Below, piece after piece: positions 1 through 5,720 of a stretch of 25,794 bases of DNA. The stretch lies in contig JAVHVN010000166.1 of assembly GCA_032160545.1 (NCBI GenBank), forward strand, positions 1-25,794. The letters are read 5' to 3'. Under the pieces are notes generated by a model. It did no database searches. It was not told where the DNA came from and saw only the letters and a list, made by a program, of their open reading frames with translations. The number at the start of each line of letters is the position of its first letter. The first letter of the stretch is position 1. The stretch is from DATGFB01 sp032160545 (GTDB lineage: Bacteria; Actinomycetota; Actinomycetes; Mycobacteriales; Jatrophihabitantaceae). The position numbers and the translations under genes are program-made.

Positions 1-69
1 CCCGGGTACGGGCCGCCGCCGGGCTATCCGCCGCCGCCCGGGTACGGACCGCCGCAGTACGGGCCTCAG
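1..69 (+). repeat. PGY-rich coding repeat (about 36-bp period)
   Basis: The 18-bp stretch at 1-18 recurs at 37-54 with one mismatch, a 36-bp period encoding 12-residue Pro-Gly-Tyr units. It codes for the disordered N-terminal tail of the transporter. The repeat probably continues upstream of the window. Confidence 0.6.
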
Positions 70-1545
70 TACGGCGGGTACCAACCCACACCTCCGTACG
101 CCACGCCGCAACCCGACCCGTACGGCAACGCGACGTATCACGGCGCCGAGCCGCAGCAGGCCGCACCGGCGAGCCCGGCCGTCGCGATCAGCAAGGCGGC
201 GATCACCCAGACCAACCGCGCGGCCCGGGTGGTCACTCGCAAGGTCATCAGCGCGAGCAAGGCCGACGGGGCGTCCGAGTCCGGGCTCACGGCGCTGATC
301 TGGAACCAGGTGCTGAGCTACGGCACCGACGCGATGATCACCGTGGCGCTGGCGGGCACCGTCTTCTTCGGCGCGTCGGCCACCGCGCAGCGCGGCAACG
401 TCCTGCTCTACCTGCTCATCACCATGGCGCCCTTCGCGGTCGTCGCCCCGATCATCGGCCCGGCGCTCGACCGGTTGCAGCACGGGCGGCGCTGGGCGAT
501 GGCGGGTACCGCGATCGGCCGCGCGGTGCTGGCGCTCGTCATGGCGAGCCACCCCCAGGAGCTGCTCGTCCTCTACCCGTGTGCCCTGGGTTCGCTGGTG
601 CTGTCGAAGGCCTACGGCGTCATTCGCGCGGCGGCGGCACCGCGGCTCGTCCCGCCCGGACTCACGCTCACCGAGGCGAACGCCCGGCTGTCGATCTTCG
701 GGCTCGGCTCGACCATCGTCGGGGGTGGGTTCGTCGGCGTGATCATCAAGGTCAGCGGCTCGTACTCGCTGGGCCTCACCGTCACTGCGATCGCCTTCGC
801 CGCCTGTGCCTTCTTCGCGTTCCGCCTGCCTCCGCAGGTCGACTCGGCCGTCGACGCGCCACGACACCCACAGGAACCGCCCCGGCCTCCCGGGCAACCG
901 CGCGTCCCGCCGATGGTCCGTATCCGCAGCTGGTCGAGGCGCGGGTTCGCCGACGACCTGGTGATCGCGTTGCAGGGCGAGTCGGTGCTGCGGTTCCTCT
1001 CCGGCCTGCTCACGATCTTCCTGGCCTTCTACATCGAGCACACCCAGCACGGGCTTGCCGCGGCCTGGCAGCTCGGCGCCGTGATCGGGGCCGCCGGCGT
1101 GGGCAACTTCGCCGGCACGGCGATCGGCACGAGGGTGAAGATGGCCAGGCCCGACGTCCTGATCATCGTGGCCGTGGCGGTCGCGGCCGCCTCCGCGCTA
1201 CTCGCCGGCCTGCTGTTCAGCATCACCATGGCCGTCGTCGGCATGTTCGTCTGCGCCGTCAGCAACGCGCTCGCGAAGATCTGTCTCGACGCGTTGATCC
1301 AGAACGACGTCGTCGAGACGCTGCGCTCGAGCGCGTTCGCGCGCTCGGAGACGTTCCTGCAGCTCGCGTGGGTACTCGGGGCAGCGATCGGGGTGCTGCT
1401 GCCGGTCCGGCACGGCGGCGGCATCGGCTTCGCGGTAGGAGGTGTCGTGTCGGGTGTCGTGGCGGTCTACGGCATCCTGCGGTTCCGTGCGATGAAGCGG
1501 GACACATCGCCGGCGGCCCGGCGGGCCTATCCCGGTAGCGTGTGA
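1..1545 (+). CDS. MFS-type transporter with Pro/Gly/Tyr-rich N-terminus (5' truncated by window edge)
   Basis: The frame is open from base 1 with no plausible start, so the gene begins upstream; a GTG at 229 is only an internal valine codon. Residues 1-60 of the visible part are low complexity (PGYGPPPGYPPPPGYG, then QYGPQYGGYQP), followed by an Ala-rich linker and about 12 hydrophobic helices separated by a Pro/Arg-rich cytoplasmic loop near bases 850-930. This is the layout of a Major Facilitator Superfamily permease. It resembles the conserved actinobacterial membrane protein that sits beside a DUF2771 lipoprotein (Rv0876c/Rv0875c in M. tuberculosis, from memory). The substrate is unknown. 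The DUF2771 gene follows 82 bp downstream on the same strand and may be co-transcribed. The family is fairly sure, the function is not. Confidence 0.8.
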   Translation, partial: PGYGPPPGYPPPPGYGPPQYGPQYGGYQPTPPYATPQPDPYGNATYHGAEPQQAAPASPAVAISKAAITQTNRAARVVTRKVISASKADGASESGLTALIWNQVLSYGTDAMITVALAGTVFFGASATAQRGNVLLYLLITMAPFAVVAPIIGPALDRLQHGRRWAMAGTAIGRAVLALVMASHPQELLVLYPCALGSLVLSKAYGVIRAAAAPRLVPPGLTLTEANARLSIFGLGSTIVGGGFVGVIIKVSGSYSLGLTVTAIAFAACAFFAFRLPPQVDSAVDAPRHPQEPPRPPGQPRVPPMVRIRSWSRRGFADDLVIALQGESVLRFLSGLLTIFLAFYIEHTQHGLAAAWQLGAVIGAAGVGNFAGTAIGTRVKMARPDVLIIVAVAVAAASALLAGLLFSITMAVVGMFVCAVSNALAKICLDALIQNDVVETLRSSAFARSETFLQLAWVLGAAIGVLLPVRHGGGIGFAVGGVVSGVVAVYGILRFRAMKRDTSPAARRAYPGSV

Positions 1546-1627
1546 GCCGGTCCTCGAGAGCGCCGGGTCCCCGATCCGGCCGCCGACGGCGCCCTCACGC
1601 GCCGACCGCCCGCCCGATTGGAGCTGC

Positions 1628-2077
1628 ATGCCTGCCCGCGCCCGCGCCGCCACCGCCGCCGGAGTGCTGCTCGCCGCCGCCGTGCTCACGGCGTGCAGCA
1701 AGCCGGCGCCGAAGGTCACCGTCCTGGGCGGCGGCAAGGTCGTGAACATCACGCCGTCGACGTACTGCTTCGACGCCGCGCACTGCCCGAAGTCGAGCTC
1801 GCTCGACCTGCCGGTGCTGACGGTCGCGGCCGACGAGGCGGTCATGATCGACGTGCCGCGCCAGGTCGAGGGCCGCGGGTGGCAGGCCCAGGCGCTCACG
1901 CTCGACGGCTCGAAGGTGCTGGGGGCGAGCGGCGCGATCGACACGAGCCACTCCTACCGCGTCCCGAGCGCGACGAACGGCGGCAACGCCTTCATCGTGC
2001 AGGTCGACGAGTTGCACGGCGGCAAGCCGGACGGCAGCGTCTGGAGCTTCCTCGTCAAGGTCTCGCTGACCAAGTGA
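1628..2077 (+). CDS. DUF2771 family lipoprotein
   Basis: A 149-residue protein with a typical lipoprotein signal: Arg-rich n-region, hydrophobic stretch and lipobox L20-T-A-C23, so it should be lipid-anchored on the outer face of the cytoplasmic membrane. The mature part has a YCFDAAHC segment, a beta-rich middle and a closing SVWSFLVKVSL strand, which I recognise as the DUF2771 pattern; the function of this family is not known. ATG 1628 has GGAG at 1620-1623. Its TGA overlaps the GTG start of the futalosine hydrolase gene (GTGA), so the two are probably translationally coupled. In mycobacteria the homologue is also adjacent to the MFS gene. An alternative reading is a generic small lipoprotein. 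Confidence 0.75.
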   Translation: MPARARAATAAGVLLAAAVLTACSKPAPKVTVLGGGKVVNITPSTYCFDAAHCPKSSSLDLPVLTVAADEAVMIDVPRQVEGRGWQAQALTLDGSKVLGASGAIDTSHSYRVPSATNGGNAFIVQVDELHGGKPDGSVWSFLVKVSLTK

Positions 2078-2706
2078 CACTGCTGGTCGTCATCGCCGTC
2101 GCCGCCGAGCGGGACGCGGTCGTGGCGGCCCTGCCCGCCGGTGCGGACGTCCGGGTCACCATCGGCGGGGTCGGCCCGGCCGCAGCCGCCGCCTCGACCG
2201 CGGCCGAACTCGCACGCGCCGAATACGACCTCGTGCTCAGCGCCGGCATCGCAGGCGGGTTCGCCCCGGCGGCGACCGGCGACATCGCCGTCGCCTCCAG
2301 GGTGGTGTTCGCCGACCTCGGCGCCGAGACCGCGGACGGGTTCCAGCCGATCTCTGCGCTGGGCTTCGGAACCGATACGTACGCGGTCGACCCCGAACTG
2401 GCCGCCCGGCTGGCGACGCTGACCGGCGGCAGGCTCGGGGCCGTCCTGACCGTCGCCACCGTCACCGGCACGGCGGGCAGATCCGCCGCGCTGGCGCAGC
2501 GGTATCCCGATGCGGTCGCCGAGGCCATGGAGGGCGCCGGAGTCGCCGCCGCGGCGGTCACCTTCGGCGTGCCCCTCGCCGAGGTGCGCGCCGTCGCCAA
2601 CACCGTCGGCCCGCGCAACCGCGCGGCCTGGGACGTGCCCGGCGCGCTCGCGGCCCTGGGTCGCGCGATCGCCGCGATCTGCTGCGAGGCACCATGGACG
2701 CCGTGA
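2074..2706 (+). CDS. mqnB: Futalosine hydrolase
   Basis: A 210-residue nucleosidase of the MTA/SAH nucleosidase fold. It cleaves futalosine to dehypoxanthine futalosine and hypoxanthine in the futalosine pathway to menaquinone, in the cytosol. Visible marks are the N-terminal LLVVIAVAAERDAVVAAL, the IGGVGPAAAA glycine-rich turn, the SAGIAGGFAP substrate-binding loop, the AEAMEGAGVAAAA motif carrying the catalytic-site Met-Glu, and the C-terminal EVRAVANTVGPRNRAAWD block characteristic of MqnB. The start is GTG 2074 because it overlaps the preceding stop as GTGA; an open frame extends upstream through the lipoprotein gene but is only a shadow. It overlaps mqnD by 13 bp, so two consecutive pathway enzymes are made together. 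mqnA and mqnC are not in the window. Confidence 0.88.
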   Translation: MTLLVVIAVAAERDAVVAALPAGADVRVTIGGVGPAAAAASTAAELARAEYDLVLSAGIAGGFAPAATGDIAVASRVVFADLGAETADGFQPISALGFGTDTYAVDPELAARLATLTGGRLGAVLTVATVTGTAGRSAALAQRYPDAVAEAMEGAGVAAAAVTFGVPLAEVRAVANTVGPRNRAAWDVPGALAALGRAIAAICCEAPWTP

Positions 2707-3515
2707 GGCTCGCGTTCTCCCCCTGCCCGAACGACACCTTCGTGTTCCACGCGTGGACGTCGGGGCTGGTCGAGGGGGCGCCCCCGGTCGAGGTGACCTT
2801 CGCCGACATCGACGTCACGAACACCGCTGCCGAACGCGGGGAGTTCGACGTCGTGAAGGTGTCGTTCGCCGCGCTGCCGTGGCTGATGGACCGCTACACC
2901 TTGCTGCCGTGCGGCGGCGCGCTGGGCCGCGGCTGCGGCCCGCTCGTCCTCACCCGCGGTGACCGAGCCGACCGAGCCGACCTCGACGGTCGCACGGTCG
3001 CGGTGCCGAGCGATCGATCGACCGCGTATCTGCTGTTCCGGCTCTGGGCGGCCGGCCAGTGCCCGGCCCGCATCGACGTCGTGCCGTTCGCCGAGATCAT
3101 GCCGGCGGTGCGCGACGGCCGGTACGACGCCGGGCTGGTGATTCACGAGGCACGGTTCACGTATCCGTCGTACGGCCTGCACGCGCTGGTCGACCTCGGC
3201 GCGTGGTGGGAGGCCGACACCGGCCTGCCGATTCCGTTGGGTGCGATCCTCGCCGCGCGCACGCTCGACATCGACCTGCTGACCCGGGTCGTCCGGGGGT
3301 CGGTCGAGTACGCGTGGGCCCACCCCGGCGCCTCGCGCGACTTCGTCGCGGCGCACGCCGCCGAGCTCGCGCCCGAGGTGCAGCAGCAGCACATCGATCT
3401 CTACGTCAACGGCTTCACGCGTGACCTCGGCGACGAGGGATTCGCAGCCGCGGCGGCATTGCTGGATCGTGCGCACGCGGCCGGCCTCACGCCGTCCAGC
3501 CCTCCCCTGCGCTGA
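2694..3515 (+). CDS. mqnD: 1,4-dihydroxy-6-naphthoate synthase
   Basis: A 273-residue enzyme of the MqnA/MqnD family (periplasmic-binding-protein fold, cytosolic). It converts cyclic dehypoxanthine futalosine to 1,4-dihydroxy-6-naphthoate in the futalosine menaquinone pathway. The N-terminal LAFSPCPNDTFVFHAW, the FDVVKVSFAALPWL segment, LVIHEARFTYPSYGL with the conserved His, and DLGAWWEADTGLPIPLG are diagnostic of MqnD. ATG 2694 lies inside the 3' end of mqnB (13-bp overlap). A 9-bp tandem duplication at 2961-2978 gives DRADRAD, probably a surface-loop quirk. Its partner mqnB directly upstream confirms the pathway assignment. Confidence 0.9.
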   Translation: MDAVRLAFSPCPNDTFVFHAWTSGLVEGAPPVEVTFADIDVTNTAAERGEFDVVKVSFAALPWLMDRYTLLPCGGALGRGCGPLVLTRGDRADRADLDGRTVAVPSDRSTAYLLFRLWAAGQCPARIDVVPFAEIMPAVRDGRYDAGLVIHEARFTYPSYGLHALVDLGAWWEADTGLPIPLGAILAARTLDIDLLTRVVRGSVEYAWAHPGASRDFVAAHAAELAPEVQQQHIDLYVNGFTRDLGDEGFAAAAALLDRAHAAGLTPSSPPLR

Positions 3516-3604
3516 CCGCAGCCCCGCACTTTCACGTCGCGTCATCAATCGGCCCGCAGCTCCGTCTGTCTGATGTCCTAGCTGTCATCATACGGAGGTG
3601 TTGC

Positions 3605-4033
3605 GTGAAACGTCCCCTGATCACCCTGGCCAGACTGGCCGGGGCCGCCGTGGTCGCGACCGCCGCGGTCGTGGCGGGCGCACCGTCCGCGAGCGCAACG
3701 GGCAACCCCGCGTGCGGGTCGCTGTTCCATCCGTGGAGCGGCAGCGCCTACGCGCAGTACTGCCCGATGTGGCGCGGCAGCGTGCCTGTCTACGACCCGC
3801 CCGGCGGCAAGATCGTCGGCTACCTCTGGGAAGGCGGCTCGGCGAACTGGTTCTGGTGCCAGAACCGGTTCGCCGGGGTGGTCTCCACTGTGAACGGATA
3901 CTCGTCCGACTGGTGGGCGTACACCGTCGCCGACAACGGTCGCTCGGGCGCCGTTCCCGGCACGTACTACGCCGGTTCGAGCGCCGTCTGGGGCGGCACG
4001 ACGACCGCCCCACCAGGGCTACGGCACTGCTGA
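3605..4033 (+). CDS. Small secreted four-cysteine SH3-like protein
   Basis: A 142-residue exported protein. The signal peptide has K2 and R3, a hydrophobic core and a likely Ala-Ser-Ala cleavage site after residue 31. The mature part has four cysteines (C37, C53, C85, C142), which could form two disulfides, and is rich in Trp, Tyr and Gly. Short beta-like stretches such as VPVYDPPGGKIVGYLW and DWWAYTVADNG suggest an SH3b-like fold, similar to small secreted proteins I recall from Streptomyces; no function is known. Start GTG 3605 has a strong GGAGG at 3594-3598, six bases upstream. The stop overlaps a possible CTG start of the next lipoprotein gene. Confidence 0.75.
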   Translation: MKRPLITLARLAGAAVVATAAVVAGAPSASATGNPACGSLFHPWSGSAYAQYCPMWRGSVPVYDPPGGKIVGYLWEGGSANWFWCQNRFAGVVSTVNGYSSDWWAYTVADNGRSGAVPGTYYAGSSAVWGGTTTAPPGLRHC

Positions 4034-4671
4034 GGTGGATTCGACGGCCGGCACTGCTGTTGGCAGTGCCGGCCGTTGCCGCCTGCACGCCCTCCCCCGC
4101 ACCGCCGCCGACCACGACGGCCACGACCATCACCCGGACGATGACGCGCACGCCGTCGCCGGGATCGACCTTCCGGGCTACCGCGGCGCCGACGGTGGCC
4201 GCGCTACCGGCCGGCGCGGCGGTGCCGCCTGGCGAGCGTGAGGCGAACTGCCCCTACATCGCCGGGCGGCACGACGAAGGCGACGAGAGCGTCGCGAACC
4301 TCGAGGGCAACCGCGTCGGGCGCATCACCGTACTGACCGCATTGCGCCCGGTCGGGTGCCGGTTCTACTTCGCCTACGCATCGGGGCGTCCGATCGCCGA
4401 CATCCAACCCCGTACCTTCACGGACCCAGCCGGCGCCCACGACGCGCTGATCCGCACCGCGCTCACCGGCACCGACATCCAGCCGCAGCGAACGCTGTCC
4501 GGCGGCGTACCAGCGGTGCTCTATCGCACCCGGTTCTTCGGGCCCGACCACGACGCCGACTGGGCGTGCGCGTTCGTCGTCGGCCGGGTACTGGTGGTCG
4601 TGCGCACCGAGCGCAGCGAGCAGTCGTTCAGTGCACTGCGGATCGCCGAGGCGATCGCGCCGCGGTTGTGA
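4030..4671 (+). CDS. DUF2020-like lipoprotein, probable CTG start
   Basis: A 213-residue predicted lipoprotein. From the CTG at 4030 the protein begins RWIRRPALLLAVPAVAAC, an excellent lipoprotein signal with the lipid-accepting Cys at residue 19. A Thr/Pro-rich linker follows, then a domain with NCPYI, LEGNRVGRITV, GCRFYFAYASG and ADWACAFVVGRVLVVV, which looks like DUF2020 (function unknown). No ATG, GTG or TTG exists in frame that keeps the signal peptide: the next candidates, TTG 4060 and GTG 4066, would destroy it. CTG 4030 overlaps the upstream TGA as CTGA, and CTG 4027 is an alternative with AGGG at 4015-4018. The gene ends 3 bp before the end of the convergent cold-shock gene. DUF2020 membership is from memory of the family and moderately sure. 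Confidence 0.65.
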   Translation: MRWIRRPALLLAVPAVAACTPSPAPPPTTTATTITRTMTRTPSPGSTFRATAAPTVAALPAGAAVPPGEREANCPYIAGRHDEGDESVANLEGNRVGRITVLTALRPVGCRFYFAYASGRPIADIQPRTFTDPAGAHDALIRTALTGTDIQPQRTLSGGVPAVLYRTRFFGPDHDADWACAFVVGRVLVVVRTERSEQSFSALRIAEAIAPRL

Positions 4672-4674
4672 CGC

Positions 4675-5067
4675 TCAGGCGTCGAGGTTGTCGGCGAAGG
4701 CGCGCAGCAGGCCGGCGATCTTGCGCGCCTCGGCCCGCTCGGGATAGCGGCCCCGGCGCAGCGAGTTCGACACGCTGTCGAGAAGCTTGATGAGGTCCTC
4801 GACCAGGGGCGCCATCTCGTCGGCCGGCTTGCGCTGTGCCCGCACGACCGAAGGCACCGGATCGAGCAGGCGGACCTGCATGGCCTGGTTGCCCTTGCGA
4901 CCCGACACGATGCCGAACTCGACCCGCTGACCCGGCTTGAGCTCGGTGACCCCCTCGGGCAGCGCGTCACGGTGCACGAAGACGTCGTCGCCGCCGTCGG
5001 GACCGTCGTAGGACAGGAAGCCGAAGCCCTTGTCCGCGCTGAAGAATTTCACCTTGCCGGTAGGCAC
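4675..5067 (-). CDS. CspB-like cold-shock protein with C-terminal helical extension
   Basis: A 130-residue RNA-binding protein. Residues 1-68 form a cold-shock domain with RNP1 KGFGFLS (13-19) and RNP2 VFVH (29-32). Residues 70-130 are a helical extension (MAPLVEDLIKLLDSVSNSL, then RYPERAEARKIAGLLRAFA), shared with the long actinobacterial CspB of M. tuberculosis Rv0871 and absent from the ~67-residue classical Csp. It probably acts as an RNA chaperone. GTG 5067 is chosen because AAGGAG lies just upstream on this strand and the protein then begins at PTGKVKFF, as in homologues; an open frame 16 codons longer adds a Cys/Arg-rich tail with no ribosome site. The leader holds a perfect hairpin. 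Confidence 0.9.
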   Translation of the reverse strand: MPTGKVKFFSADKGFGFLSYDGPDGGDDVFVHRDALPEGVTELKPGQRVEFGIVSGRKGNQAMQVRLLDPVPSVVRAQRKPADEMAPLVEDLIKLLDSVSNSLRRGRYPERAEARKIAGLLRAFADNLDA

Positions 5068-5102
5068 CGGGTACTCCTTGTCGTGGAATCGCTCTACGCA
5101 CC

Positions 5103-5129
5103 GAAGGCACCGCACGCAGCGGTGCCTTC
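5103..5129 (-). promoter_or_regulatory. Perfect 11-bp hairpin in the cold-shock gene leader
   Basis: GAAGGCACCGC (5103-5113) and GCGGTGCCTTC (5119-5129) are exact reverse complements around the 5-base loop ACGCA. The hairpin lies 35 bp upstream of the csp GTG, between csp and the divergent DUF2530 gene. A TAGCCT hexamer on the minus strand (5141 to 5136) could be the -10 element, placing the transcript start at or next to the hairpin, so the mRNA may begin with this stem. The role is inferred. Confidence 0.5.
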
Positions 5130-5135
5130 ACCTAC

Positions 5136-5141
5136 AGGCTA
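5136..5141 (-). promoter_or_regulatory. Possible -10 box of the cold-shock gene
   Basis: TAGCCT on the minus strand fits the actinobacterial TAnnnT -10 pattern and would start transcription about 7 bases further on, at the leader hairpin. No convincing -35 was seen, so the call is weak. Confidence 0.3.
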
Positions 5142-5168
5142 CTGGTCGGCCGCCGCTATTTCACCAGC

Positions 5169-5180
5169 GATACTTGCCGG
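5169..5180 (+). promoter_or_regulatory. Possible -10 box for leaderless DUF2530 transcript
   Basis: GATACT at 5169-5174 stands six bases before GTG 5181. There is no ribosome site, which fits a transcript that starts at the initiation codon. The hexamer match is imperfect. Confidence 0.35.
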
Positions 5181-5435
5181 GTGCCCCGCACGTCCGACTC
5201 GTCCCCCCGCCGGCTGCCACTGCCCGTCCGGGTCGGCTTGGCGCTGTTCGCGGCGGGGCTCGCCTTCATCGCGGTCGACGTCGTCCCATTTTTCCTCGGT
5301 GACCACAATCGTCCGCTCTGGCTCAATCTCGCCTGCCTGCTGGCGCCGCTGGGCTTCGCGATCGCGATCGGCAGCACCCTGCTCCGGGCCCGCAGCGAGC
5401 AACGCAGTGTCCTGCGCGAGGTCACCGGCGCCTGA
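5181..5435 (+). CDS. DUF2530 small membrane protein
   Basis: An 84-residue protein with a basic N-terminus, two hydrophobic helices (about residues 16-38 and 48-67) separated by a short loop FFLGDHNRPLWLN, and a polar tail. I recognise this as the DUF2530 layout, an actinobacterial family of unknown function. GTG 5181 has no Shine-Dalgarno sequence but has a -10-like hexamer six bases upstream, suggesting a leaderless mRNA. It is divergent from the cold-shock gene and shares its 113-bp intergenic region. Confidence 0.7.
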   Translation: MPRTSDSSPRRLPLPVRVGLALFAAGLAFIAVDVVPFFLGDHNRPLWLNLACLLAPLGFAIAIGSTLLRARSEQRSVLREVTGA

Positions 5436-5473
5436 CGCTCCCCCCGGCCCGTGCCACACTGGACAGTCCTGAT

Positions 5474-5494
5474 CGATCCAGAACGCGATCCAGA
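5474..5494 (+). repeat. 9-bp direct repeat before the 67-residue gene
   Basis: CGATCCAGA occurs at 5474-5482 and again at 5486-5494, a 12-bp period. The second copy runs into the ribosome site AAAGGA (5494-5499) of the next gene. It could be an operator half-site pair or chance. Confidence 0.35.
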
Positions 5495-5505
5495 AAGGAC
5501 GCCGA

Positions 5506-5709
5506 ATGCCCAGCACGCCCCGGCTGCCGGAGCGCACCCGCGCCAAGATCGTGCCCGACGACGACTTCACCGTGTCAGAAGTGGCAGCCGACGTCCCTGG
5601 TGCGCTGTCGCCCTTCGGGCCCGAACTGGACTTTCCGCTGCCGGTGGAGCGCCTGCGCTACCGCCACCCCGGGCCGGACGCGCGCCCGCACCTCGCCGGC
5701 GGGCACTGA
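5506..5709 (+). CDS. Small acidic protein of unknown function
   Basis: A 67-residue protein not assigned to any named family. It starts at ATG 5506 with a good AAAGGA site seven bases upstream. The N-terminal third is basic, the middle is KIVPDDDFTVSEVAADVPG, and the C-terminal half (LSPFGPELDFPLPVERLRY) looks structured. No signal peptide or membrane helix is visible. It ends 11 bp before the TTG start of the helicase-associated gene, so the two are probably one transcript. That placement suggests, without showing, a link to the helicase-associated protein. Confidence 0.65.
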   Translation: MPSTPRLPERTRAKIVPDDDFTVSEVAADVPGALSPFGPELDFPLPVERLRYRHPGPDARPHLAGGH

Positions 5710-5720
5710 ACCGAGCTCCC

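Noticed and set aside
2055..3548. 497-codon minus-strand frame over mqnB and mqnD
   Set aside because: Antisense to two enzymes with unmistakable motifs; no initiation signal.
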